A stretch of 64,000 nt of DNA from Bolinopsis microptera. Taxonomy: Eukaryota > Ctenophora > Tentaculata > Lobata > Bolinopsidae. A program made the translations under genes and the position numbers. Shown one piece after another: positions 49,401 to 59,456 of the stretch; position 1 is the stretch's first letter; each line of letters begins with the position of its first letter. Where the stretch lies: NCBI RefSeq assembly GCF_026151205.1, contig NC_087081.1, positions 3,043,246 to 3,107,245 on the forward strand. The letters run 5' to 3'. A model generated the notes under the pieces. It was not told the origin of the DNA. It saw only the letters and a program-made list of their open reading frames with translations, and did not search any database.

Positions 49401-50134
49401 GTAAAAGGGAAGCACGGTTCCTTGGCGTTATAATGGATCATAAACTAACATGGTCTAAGCATATAGCAGCTGTTAGATCAAAAATGATGCGGTATGTAGG
49501 AATTATGTATAAAATAAAACGTCACCTATCGATTCAAATAAGGCTACAGATATATCAAAGTTTTGTTCAATCGCATTTAAACTTCTGTTCAATTGTATGG
49601 GGGTTTGCAGCAAAAAATCACATTGAATCACTCTTCTCACGACAAAAACAGGGTATCAGGGCAGTAATGCCAGGTCACATTAATTACTTTTACAAAGACG
49701 GTCGACTGCCAGAACACACAAAACAATTTTTCAATAACAATGGTATACTCACGGTGCACAGTGTTATTGTAAAAAACACACTAATTCTCATGCACCGAAT
49801 CAAACATTTCCGCAGCTCAGTCCCTCAACAAATCTGTATGACTATCCCAGAAAATTCACCCACTGCAAACTCAGATCACGTGAATGCAGCATCCTGGTTA
49901 GCCGAGTACAACACCACACATTTCAGATCTTCGATGTTCTTCAAAGGACCTTTACTCTCAATTTATGCTGTAAATGCAAATGTAAGCACCCTACCCACAC
50001 TTTTTTCCATAAACCTTTTTAAATCGGCTACAAAAAGGATGCTCTTGAACCTGCAGAGTGAAAATGACGATGACACGTGGCCCAGTTTCTTATTACATAA
50101 TATTCCAGGTCTAAGAAGGTCACAACGTGTCTGA
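46471..50134 (+). pseudogene. LINE ORF2: PHD finger, endonuclease, reverse transcriptase, one frameshift
   Basis: The first open part (46471-47481) has a textbook C4HC3 PHD finger (C7, C10, C23, C26, H31, C34, C54, C57, with W52 two residues before C54), then a second Cys-rich cluster (C87, C89, C90, C103, C106, C114, C121, C124), then an AP-type endonuclease from about residue 203 (LNIRG, FNETNL, SGRGGGLAIY, YRSPAS). The frame breaks at an A7 run near 47470-47476. The endonuclease continues in the +1 frame (GDFNVD, then SRPTRITD..LIDH, SDH), with its first downstream Met at 47609. The RT follows with NYRPISLL, FRPGRS, LLVDFSKAFD, VPQGSIMGPLLF and Y530-A-D-D (counted from 47609), ending at 50134. 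A single-base indel separates the halves. No other break was found, so the copy is recent. Assembly error in the A-run is possible. Confidence 0.88.
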
Positions 50135-50383
50135 AAGTTACTGGACACAACGGTCATTATATCAGTTTAGTGAATTAGTTAATTAGTTAATTAGTAAATC
50201 AGTTATTAGTCATATGGTTATTATTAAGTACTATCACAGTGCTGGCAAGCACGACCGTTGCATTTATTGTGGGTATACTATGTTCCCCATTTACTATTAT
50301 ACCCCCTTTACTATTATACCCCCTTTACTATTATACCCCTTTTACTATTATACCCCCTTTGGTACACGTTACAAGCCTCTTTT

Positions 50384-50440
50384 GTGCACGCGAAGCGTGC
50401 ACTCCGGCCGGAGGCGGCGGCCGAAGGCCGCCGCCTCCGG
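50384..50440 (+). repeat. tandem GAA-loop hairpins
   Basis: GTGCACGC-GAA-GCGTGCAC at 50384-50402 is a perfect 8-bp stem with a GAA triloop. 50408-50422 and 50426-50440 form a perfect 15-bp GC stem around a second GAA triloop (50423-50425). CTCCGGCCGGAG at 50402-50413 is itself palindromic. The core GCGAAGC is the well-known unusually stable DNA mini-hairpin. Copy B (60874-60930) keeps both hairpins with one mismatch in the long stem. Confidence 0.95.
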
Positions 50441-50981
50441 CAGGAGTTTTCCAGGCATTAAGACTCATCGGAAGTCGTTCAGCAGATTTATTTTTAGTTC
50501 AAAACATTCTAATTTGATGTCAAAGATGACAGGAATAAAAAATAGTTATGTTCAGATTTTTAAGAAATTTGCATAAAATACTCGCCAGCACTGTTATACG
50601 AAATTCGGTAAAAAACCCAAAATCGCCATATTCAGGTGCCCTAAAAACCATGTTAAAATTGAGTTAGAGATCTGAAATTTTTCAGAGCGTCTAGACGTTG
50701 ACCAAATTGACTGCAAAAAAAGTTTCAGGTTTCAGGAGCATCGGGAAATGGGTTTTCTAGAACCCCTGTTTTACGACAGATTGTCGGGACATATACATAC
50801 AGATATACAGATATATATATTCAGGGATAGACGCTTTGCCAGTCAATTGTAGCCTGTATTTAAGTGTCCATAGATTCAAAAGTATAAAAGATACAGCCAT
50901 TTCCGACCACAGGTCTTGCAAATAATTGTTTACACTTTAGTTTACATTGTATACAAAATTTATTTGACGTCATAAACACCC

Positions 50982-50999
50982 CTTGATGACGTCATCAAG
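50982..50999. repeat. 18-bp perfect palindrome with CRE core
   Basis: CTTGATGACGTCATCAAG, identical at 60306-60323 in copy B. The centre TGACGTCA is the consensus CRE/ATF site. A second TGACGTCA-like sequence, TTGACGTCATAA, precedes it at about 50963-50974 in copy A only. Confidence 0.85.
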
Positions 51000-51841
51000 T
51001 TAACCGTTTTTAAAACTTGATTTTTGACAAAGTAATAACTTTTAAAATTAATTTTAACCCATTAAGGAGTAATTTTATTCAAAATCTGAGGAAATTTTCA
51101 TCTTAGATAATTGTTCAAGCATTCTGAAAATCTACCGGAAAGTTTTTCTAGCTTGCTCCTTCATAAAGATATTTGTCATTGAAGTTTGTGCTTTTTTGAA
51201 GAATTATTTTATAAAAACGTCAATTTTGCGATTTAGTATTCTTTGGTGTTGGGCCATGCCTTGGGTTGTGGAGCTCAGTTCTGCTTCCTATAGGTATAAA
51301 TTGTGCATTAGGCTAGTTTTAAAGTTGAAAATCGAAAAGTTGCACACGTGGGGACACGCCCAAATTGATAGAAAATTGCTAAAATCACTGAAAATTGCTG
51401 TTTTCGTCATTTTCTGTCAACTTTAGAGTGCCGTTGTGATTACAGTTCTTCTTGAAATACTTTGAAACTTTGCATGCTTATCAAGCTATATATAAAACAA
51501 TTACATACAAAAATTTACGGCGATTCAATATTGGATGCGCATGCAACGTCCGCTCAAAGTTTGCACGTGCGAAAGGTGAGAATTTTGCTCATTCGTGATT
51601 TCCAACAAATTCTGCTTTGCCACGACAGTTTAATGTCATTATATATGAATTTAATGTCAACTTGAATGAGTATTAAGTGGTATATTCAGTCAGTGATGGA
51701 CCGATATGCTTACCTAAACACAAGGAAATGTTTTTAAAGGAAAAATTTCGAAATCGTTGAAACTTCCTCCTTATTATAATGAAGATATCAGTTTATATTT
51801 CGACTTTATAAAGTACCCTGACATTATAATCAAAAAGAGAT

Positions 51842-52356
51842 GATATTTTACCAAAACCCATAATCATGGGTAGAGTGGACCGCTGCCAGTGTCTCTCTTT
51901 CCCAAACAAAAGGAAATGATATTAATTTGATTGACCGTTCTCAAATGCAAAATGATACCGAGAATGAAATCGGTCGCTCGCTTTTCCCATTCATTTACAA
52001 TTGTAATAGATTAAGAAGAACTACCCAAAGGCAGCTGTACTCGGCAATAAAGATTCAATAAACTTCAGCTAATGCAATAAGTGATAACTACCACCCTTAC
52101 CCCGAAATACTAGGTATCGACCCGAACGCAACCCAAAGAGATTTTTACAGCATCTGATTGACATGTAATCAATCGAAAATTATTACAATTCGTAAGCCGT
52201 GAATGAATGGGAAAAGCGAGCGACCGATTTCATTCTCGGTATCATTTTGCATTTGAGAACGGTCAATCAAATTAATATCATTTCCTTTTGTTTGGGAAAG
52301 AGAGACACTGGCAGCGGTCCACTCTACCCATGATTATGGGTTTTGGTAAAATATAT
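51842..52356. repeat. large terminal foldback (MITE-like), copy A
   Basis: The arms, roughly 51842-52010 and 52190-52356, are near-perfect inverted repeats starting TTTTACCAAAACCCATAATC and reading inward through GAGAATGAAATCGGTCGCTC. The loop is about 180 bp. Transcription would give a long hairpin RNA. The same foldback, with a shorter loop, is at 59096-59456, and a diverged end lies at 63405-63440, so the foldback may also exist apart from the composite element. Confidence 0.9.
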
Positions 52357-53069
52357 TATATGATATTACAAAAATAGACTATGAATATATATTTGCACAC
52401 AAAAAAACCAGAACAAACTGATCACAGACTAGCGGCAACTAATATTAATGGATAAGCCACACATCCTAAATTCCAGGTCCATATTTACACTGCCACATTC
52501 CCCACTATCACTATTTTCCTATCAGCACAAACCGTAATTAATTGATTTCAACAATCACAAACACTACATATCCAAACTAATGACATGGCATAGCAATATC
52601 TACGATATCCTAAATCAGTCCCTAACAAACTTAGCGCGAGTCTGAAAGGCTGTTGGAAGCACAGAGTGCTCCATATTTTGTTTTTATCAATAAACCCTTT
52701 TTTTTTCATTTTCATTTTCTTTTTTTTATAAATTTATTAACTGCGTGCAAATTTGTGTTTCAGATTTGATCTATTTATGATATATATTTATGATTATGTA
52801 ATAAAGTTATTAATATTATATTCGTAAACATTGGCTGGCTTACAAACCAGTCCCCAAACAAACAAACAAACAAACAACAGTGTTGAATGCAGATCGGAAA
52901 ATTAAATTCACATTCAAGTATTATAATTATATTATGGTTTATTCTATATAAGTATAACAGTACAATATGAATCAGAATTAGGTTTCCCGAGAATTAGATT
53001 TCGCGAGAATTGGGTTTCAAATACTTTTGGTGTGGATGCAACATCACCAACAGCATAGACTCATAGAGT

Positions 53070-53372
53070 CATAGGTGTCTAAAAACTCAACGCCGTCCCT
53101 AAAGTAGTCGTAAGTGAACAAAAGGTTTGGGTGGATACTGTTAAGCCATTCCATGAATTGTAATAGTTCCTCACCAGTACCAGGTCAAGCCATATAAATG
53201 TCATCACGTAATCTACCCCAGAATGCTGGTCTATGAGGCGGGCCATATTCTAGATCTGATCCTTCATTAACTAAAATATCAATCTTATCCATAGCACAAT
53301 CTGCATACTCACATGAGTTCTTAGGAGTAGGACCCATCGCTGCTCCACGCTCCTGGACCTGACGGTATGTAA
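53070..53372 (-). pseudogene. Penelope-like reverse transcriptase remnant
   Basis: Reading the minus strand gives one continuous frame of about 100 codons, broken by one in-frame TGA (plus 53185-53187). It runs GAAMGP, CEYADCAMDKID, PAFWGRLRDDIYMA, stop, TGEELLQFMEWLN, then FTYDY..GVEFLDTY. AMGP-type, RDD and LD.. blocks in this order and spacing are characteristic of Penelope-like RTs. The catalytic Y.DD is R-D-D here. The stop replaces a position usually occupied by Trp. Only the palm core remains, with neither the N-terminal part nor a GIY-YIG nuclease visible. Confidence 0.65.
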
Positions 53373-53520
53373 TATGTTATTCCGTTAAACGAAGCCATGT
53401 TGTAATCAAGAGTAAATGTAATTTCTAGTGCACTAATAATGCATTCTGTACTAAACAATTGATCACCACTACTTCTTTTATCCTGGGATGGGGCCTACTG
53501 TTACTACAATTTTGAGATGA

Positions 53521-54312
53521 AGTTCGAGCACGCTGTGGACTTACTGGGCCGCGCTCAGCCTGTCATTCCGCCGAATCTCTATGTTTATGAACATAATAGC
53601 CTGAGGTCCCCAGGTATGCTGTGGACCTACAGGGCATATGGTGGGAGTCCCTCCCATTTTATTATTAACCTTCGTAACCCTCATGGTATCAGTTCTCAAG
53701 TTGCATTTCTCTGCTAAAAAGTCTGTAAGTCAGAGTGTCAAGGGTGATAGAAGTCCGAGAGCCAAGGTGATTCAGAAGTGGAAAGACCGAGCCAGCATAA
53801 CAATAGTGATGTTCACTGTTCAGCACACTGTTTCTGGTGTGTAACCTCCCCTTTTTGTGAACATGATGCACAACATGACCAGCAGGTGCTTCGAGGTGAA
53901 GTACCCAGGGGTTTACTTTGGTACTCGCTTCATGTTCTGGTACTCCTGGCACATCGCCAAGATGGAGAGTGTTGTGGTAAACGCGGCTCTCAATCCAGTA
54001 TTCTACTACTGCAGGATGAGACGGTTCCGGTTGTGGTGCAACCTTGTTATTACCTCAACCTGCAGATCCTTTAGACTAAACGACTTTCACGATAGCATTA
54101 GACCGGGATTTTCAGAGATGCAGGCTAGTAGTGATGCAGCTTATAGGCTGAGGATGGTGCGTTCTGCGAGGATCGCGAACGGGAGATTGGAAAATGGGCA
54201 ATGTCAAACAATGTCACAGAGTGTTGCCGACTCAAGTGGCACTGGGTGTAGTGGGCTCGTAGAGGAATTGGCTTCGTCTTCTGCTATAATTGATTGTGAG
54301 ACTAATTTATAA
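53521..54312 (+). pseudogene. decayed class A GPCR (TM5-TM7 visible)
   Basis: One frame spans 53602-54312 with one internal stop (TAA, 53842-53844). It contains a hydrophobic TM5 (VPPILLLTFVTLMVSVL), a basic third intracellular loop ending RAKVIQKWKDR, TM6 (ASITIVMFTVQHTVSGV, then the stop, then PPLFVN), and TM7 with the hallmark N-P-V-F-Y at about 53992-54006, followed by RMRRFRLW as helix 8. The C-terminal tail of about 90 residues is Ser-rich. Upstream, the same frame has further stops (TGA at 53602-53604 and 53518-53520) around a hydrophobic fragment, and TM1-TM4 are not recognisable. Probably a retrocopy or degenerate member of a large receptor family. If the stop is an assembly error the C-terminal half would be intact. 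Ligand unknown. Confidence 0.6.
53540..53604 (+). repeat. 65-bp module, second copy
   Basis: Matches 43728-43793 almost base for base. See that entry. Here it lies in the upstream, stop-containing part of the GPCR relic. Confidence 0.5.
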
Positions 54313-54856
54313 TTGAATTCATTCAAGAGAAAATCAGCATTGGGATTTAACTGATACGAACAACCTTAATAGTTTAAATAATTACTTTTGTTGTGCCCAA
54401 ATTATTATCGCTATTATTACGCTATACTACTAGGCTTGTTTGCTTTCTTGTAGCTATGTAGACATAGACTGCGCTACATATCGCTTTCTCATATCCCAAT
54501 ATGTTAGATTCATCTCTAATTGGTACAGTATCGGAATACATTGTAGTCTCTTTTAATATTGTATAGTAAATTTAGTAAGTTCGTTAATTCATATTTCTTC
54601 ATTTAGTTCAGAAACAAGTTAAATTCATGCATCAAATTCAATGAATTTTGTCCCAAATTACAATTAAATTATTGACAACCTTAGAAAATCTTAAAGTATA
54701 ATGGTTTTAATACTACTTTATCAAATCAAAGTAAGATTAACCCCTTACATAATTGCATAATTTATACCCTACGATAAAATGTAACAAAAAGTGTTCGCAT
54801 CTTATTATTATATCATTAACATACAATTCTTAGTGTCCAAACCCCATAGCCCGGAT

Positions 54857-57133
54857 CTAGTTGAGCATGCAGAACATGAACACAGCCAGGTCGTAGTATC
54901 CTGACTCCTCCATACCATGCTTCACCATCTTCCTCCACACTTTCCAGTGTTCTGCACTGTCTGCGTGCACTGTCAAAACTCCGTCGTCGTCTACTAGCTT
55001 CTCCGCTATATCTTTCAGCAGCTGGGGTTGTAAGAGTTGTCAATAAGAAGAGCATCGTATCTCAGAAAAATTGAAACTACCGGACCACGATGTATGGGGA
55101 CTTGCCACCCCATGGCAACATTAAAATATATCGACTCTTATGTATCTAGCTTACCTCAATATCGGAGAGATCAAAGTCAATTCCATCGAAGTCTGCTTGT
55201 GACCCCTCGCCACTGAATCTGAAGTTATAGCTAACACGGTAGCCTATGTCGTACCTGCCAGGGTCAGCTGATCGTTTCTCTCTAGATTCGAGGTCTGAAA
55301 TTATAATTTATTTGTATACTAAATGGTGTATATATTATATATACTAGCAGGATCCCGTCTAACCCTAAAGTGGTGTCAAGACTCGAGAGGCTAAAATAAT
55401 TATTACCTATTTAATTCGCGTTTTTGACACCACTTGGGAGTCCAAATTTTGGGCACTAAAATTCTTATTTCTTGGCCAATTTTTTATTTTTTCATGCCGA
55501 TTTGAAGGCCATTAAAGCATTTGACCCAGTGAAAAAAGTTTCAGTTGTATATCTTTTACGGTTTTTGCGGAAAGTCGCGTTAAAGTTGATGCCGTGGTGT
55601 CAGTAAAATGGCACAGATAAATATATATATATCGTCTCGCTTTATATATAGTAAGATATATATAAGGTATATACTGGTCCTTACATACCCTGTTATGTGG
55701 GTACGTCCTCAATCACGACGAAACTTACAATGATCTGTAATGGTTTTGTTTCCAGAGGTAATTCCAGGGTACTTGATCTTGAAGGCCATGAGATTCAAAT
55801 AGTTCAGGATATCGTTCTCTGCAACATTGGTTGCACAACCACAGACATCAGACTCAGGGTCCAGTAGTCGTTCTACCAACCTATACTGCTCGGCGGTGTT
55901 ATCCCAGATCTCAGCCATGTGGAAGGCGTGGGTCAGTTTATCGAGGGTGTTGAAGTTGGTAATTCCCCACCAGGTTCGGTTCATGTTCCTCATCACCTGT
56001 GCAAGGTATCAAGGTACTGAGAGTCTTATTTGAGCACTGAAGAAATTTATTATTCAAGTATTCGGACAATTATGCCTCATTAATAAGTCCCTTAAGCTAA
56101 AACACTCAACGTATCTCCCTCGTTACCATAGTCACCACACGTACCAAGTCGAATGTCTTCATGCTCTGTGTCGAGAAGTCTTCATCGTACCCTGCTAACG
56201 GTGCGTTGGGTAGAATCCTCGTGTCGCTCCTCAGATCCATATTTACTGAAATATCATGGAATTAAACTGGAATTAAACTGGAATTAAACTTAAATAGTCA
56301 GAGGGAACACTAACGAACCCGTCGTGACAATACATCAATGAAATAAATAACATAATTATAAAAAAAATCATAAATAAGACCCAAAACACGTAAAAAAATT
56401 AACTTCACTACAATCTGTACGAAAAGGAAACAAGATCAAATATAATAATTTAACCGGATTAAAGTGGGTAATGCACCGATAAGGTAATACATTATGCAGG
56501 AGAGGTTCATAAAATTCACAAAGTTACTCCAAAAGTCAAAAATACACTATCAAGAAAGATTACACACATGTATATTAAATAATATCGTTCACTTCACTAA
56601 TTTTAATTGGGAAACCCATTCATATTAACTATAAATAGCATGCATTATGGTGGTAATTGGCCACAACCGTCGTATCTATTTGGCAAGAGAAAGATACATA
56701 TCTTAATCAAAATATGCGAATTACCTGTTGGAACGCCATTTTCCTCCGTAGCATCCTTCTTGAAAAAGTAACGGATATCCTCTAGTGTCAATGAATGTAT
56801 GCTATGTGCTACCATTGGGGCAAACATCCTTGATATTCCGGCCGCATCTAGGATTCTCGGGCATTCTTCAGAAGTTGGACCTAAATTGTTATTCGTCATT
56901 TTTATTGTTCACAGAAGAGAGTTTCTACTTACTGGGAATGGAATACGTTTCATTTTCGCTCGGTCAGTGAATATTTATAATGGATACAATGTCTTATAAG
57001 TTATACAATATCAAAAGTAGAATTGTATGATATTACCAATTAGGAGTGATAAACATCAAAAGCTTTTATAATGATATGTTTGATTACCTGCTCCAACAGT
57101 TCCAATTAGAAATACGAGGGCTACAAACATCAT
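54857..57133 (-). CDS. unrecognised secreted protein (291 aa, 6 exons)
   Basis: Minus-strand exons from 5' to 3': 57088-57133, 56725-56880, 56145-56245, 55729-55996, 55155-55294, 54857-55021. All junctions are GT-AG and all phases agree. The product begins MMFVALVFLIGTVGA, a clear signal peptide, and then has no further membrane segment. Cysteines occur in EECPRIL, DVCGCATN and the last line VFMFCMLN. Middle blocks include RNMNRTWWGITNFNTLDKL and FHMAEIWDNTAEQYRLVERLL. A dibasic site follows at SREKRSADPG, after which the C-terminal half is acidic, ending at TAG. Potential N-glycosylation occurs at NRT and NKT. I recognise no family. Secretion and possible proteolytic processing at KR are inference. 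Compact introns of 133-479 bp and clean splice sites argue for a live gene. Confidence 0.75.
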
Positions 57134-59095
57134 CTTGTTCTGGTGTTAAACGATCAAAACTTTGGGAAGATTTAAAAATGCAAATTAATTCCTACTCAAT
57201 AAAACCCCAAAATACCGTGCACTGTCATTTTGTGAATGAATTGTTCGGCCGAAAAAGGTTAAATTCATAACTTTGAGACCCGGCGTTCCGAGGCAACAGG
57301 ATTTCGGAGATTCATTGTATGAAACGGTGGCTTGAAATACAAGAAAAACAGATGTTATATAAAAGCCTATGAAATTCGAGCGTGCTAAATCACTCTACAA
57401 TCGATCTTTGAGATTGTTCTAAAAGGGCCCCCGACAGTTGTAACCAACAGCAATCGATGTATTTTCGGACGCTGATTCCGAATCACCCTACAATTACATG
57501 ACATAGGGTTAAAATGCTCCCCTAGCTGACGAGATATTAGCGAACAACTATCTCGATCACGTGATATGACCGTATAATTAAAGGAAGTTAGTCTAATTTC
57601 TCGTTAGGGTTAGGGTTTCAGCATATGCTTTTGTTAAGGATTGGGTTAGGGTTAGGGTTGGGATCAGATTAGAGGGATAGGGTTTCGAATAGTCGTTCAG
57701 GACCAGCTAGAGAACGGGTTGAAAAAGTCACGTGACAGTCGAGTGTAGAGTGATTAATCATCATCCTATGAGAACATGAAAAAATAGCATGATTTATGAC
57801 AAAAAATAGACCAAACATGACGGAAAAGTTCTCTTATGACTCTGAAAAGAGTCAAAAGATTATTTGAACTCCTCAACTGTGAGCAGTGGTGTTAAAAGGG
57901 CTTACAGAAAATGAAAACGCGTTGCTCATAACGCGACAGTATCCTCCTAATCAGGGAAACGCGTGCACATTGTGATTAATATTTCATAATTCGATCAATT
58001 AAATCAGATGATAAAATGTCCCGTGGATATTATTACGTTCCTCAGCGGAAAATAAGTTCGGGAGAGATTTAACTTTAAGGTCAATAAATTTGGTTCACAA
58101 TAAATTTGGTTCATTATAAAATTTTGGTCATACATCCGGATCCCGATGGCACTGTCGCGGCACTCTCGAGACATTCACGTGGCATTATGGCGGCGTTCTC
58201 GTTGCACTATCGTGGCATTCTCGTGAATTTAGTCTAAACTAAATTTGTCGTTCTTAAGGTAATCTACATTTTATCTTAATTGCTAAATCCTGATAATGCC
58301 CCACGTATCCCTAATCTCAATATATCTTCCTGGTTTATAAAGGCACCGATTTCATAATGCTAGGATACCGTTATATCGGGGTCTCTGCAGTCTGCACGAT
58401 AAGTATAAGTATTACCGTATTGTGGATCTAGTTAATATGAATAAACTCTTAATTGTGCTTGATACATCAGTATCTTGATACATATAGTTATCTGAGAAGC
58501 TTAAGTCTCCATTTTTTCTATCTCTACTATAATTCAAAGAATTATTTCTGATGTAGAATGTAGAATGTATGTACGACCGCCCACATGCAAATCAGACGAG
58601 AAATAAGAATTTAGGTAACAACCAAAAGGTTCCATAGCAACGGTGTTTTAATGCACACATGCACGTGCAAAGATTATTTTAACGTCATTTTGATCGGTTT
58701 TGTGGTAATTACGTTGTGTTTAAAGTGTTTTATATTTAAATCGGTTGTATCTTCGGTCGGGATGGATCCTTTTTGATGCGCTTAAAACTTTCTTTCAAAG
58801 AATACTACTAGCTTCGTCCCTGTTACCACGGGCTTTCTAGTTTAGTATAATATTCTTTTTCGGTGCAGTTTTTTCTGCTCATTTTGGGTTAAATTGACTA
58901 CCAGTTAAATTTCAGGGGTCAAGAGTGGGGTTAAATTCAATTTATAAAACTTTCTTAGATTCAATATTAAATTGCAGTTAAATTGAAGCTATTAAGCTGC
59001 CAAGTTGTAAATTTTTAACAGTGTTAAAAATCTTAAATGAAAATTAGGCATTACCCGGAAAACCGGATGAGATAAGGAGCAAATTATTATATAAC
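57134..59095. other. intergenic, no supported gene
   Basis: Upstream region of the 291-aa gene. It has a TATATAA on the minus strand near 57355-57361, GTCACGTGAC near 57727, ATCACGTGAT near 57558, TTAGGG tracts at 57604-57660, and loosely repeated GGCATTCTCGTG-like sequence at about 58145-58235. No coding exon seen. Confidence 0.55.
57604..57660 (+). repeat. interstitial telomere-like TTAGGG tracts
   Basis: Two short runs, GTTAGGGTTAGGGTTT and GGGTTAGGGTTAGGGTTGGG, separated by about 25 bp. TTAGGG is the common animal telomere unit. Too short to be a telomere. Confidence 0.75.
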
Positions 59096-59456
59096 ATTTT
59101 ACCAAAACCCATAATCATGGGTAGAGTGGAGCGCTGCCAGTGTCTCTCTTTCCCAAACAAAAGGCAATGATATCAATTTGAATGACCGTTATCAAATGCA
59201 AAATGATACCGAGAATGAAATCGGTCGCTCGCTTTTCCCACTCATTCATGGCTTACGAATTGTAATAAGTTTCGATTTATAACATGTAATCTATTTCAAT
59301 TGTAAATGAATGGGAAAAGCGAGCGACCGATTTCATTCTCGGTATCATTTTGCATTTGATAACGGTCATTCAAATTGATATCATTGCCTTTTGTTTGGGA
59401 AAGAGAGACACTGGCAGCGCTCCACTCTACCCATGATTATGGGTTTTGGTAAAATA
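59096..59456. repeat. terminal foldback, copy B
   Basis: Arms of about 140-160 bp, starting TTTTACCAAAACCCATAATC on each end, enclose a short AT-rich loop near 59250-59300. Confidence 0.9.

Larger units (their letters stand above)
43880..50205 (+). mobile_element. near-complete CR1-like LINE with AlkB-SGNH ORF1 and PHD-EN-RT ORF2
   Basis: Two collinear open frames, ORF1 44045-45637 and ORF2 46471-50134, separated by 833 bp with no other coding. An SGNH esterase in ORF1 plus an AP-type endonuclease and RT in ORF2 is the layout of CR1/L2-group LINEs. The AlkB domain in ORF1 is extra. The 5' boundary is approximate, somewhere between the 65-bp module and the ORF1 start. The 3' end has TTAGTTAATTAGTTAATTAG repeats near 50170-50200, directly followed by the foldback element at 50235. 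Near-intact ORFs mean a young insertion. I could not identify target-site duplications. That ORF1 belongs to the same element as ORF2 is inference from spacing and from the ORF1 esterase. Confidence 0.8.
50235..52356 (+). mobile_element. composite foldback element, copy A
   Basis: About 2.1 kb, matched in inverted orientation by 59096-61056. From left: CACAGTGCTGGCAAGCACG, repeats of TTACTATTATACCCCCTT, a GC-rich double hairpin (50384-50440), an inverted copy of its own start (CTCGCCAGCACTG near 50581), about 1.2 kb of AT-rich sequence including an 18-bp palindrome (50982-50999), then a large terminal foldback (51842-52356). Short frames conserved in both copies (for example 51462-51665 and minus 59511-59843) look like shared ancestry rather than a gene. 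No transposase or RT is encoded, so it is non-autonomous. It abuts the LINE 3' end. Confidence 0.75.

Noticed and set aside
50239-51665. Short frames in composite element A that resemble minus frames in copy B
   Set aside because: Similarity is explained by the DNA repeat itself. Frames are short, interrupted at different points in the two copies, and without domains.
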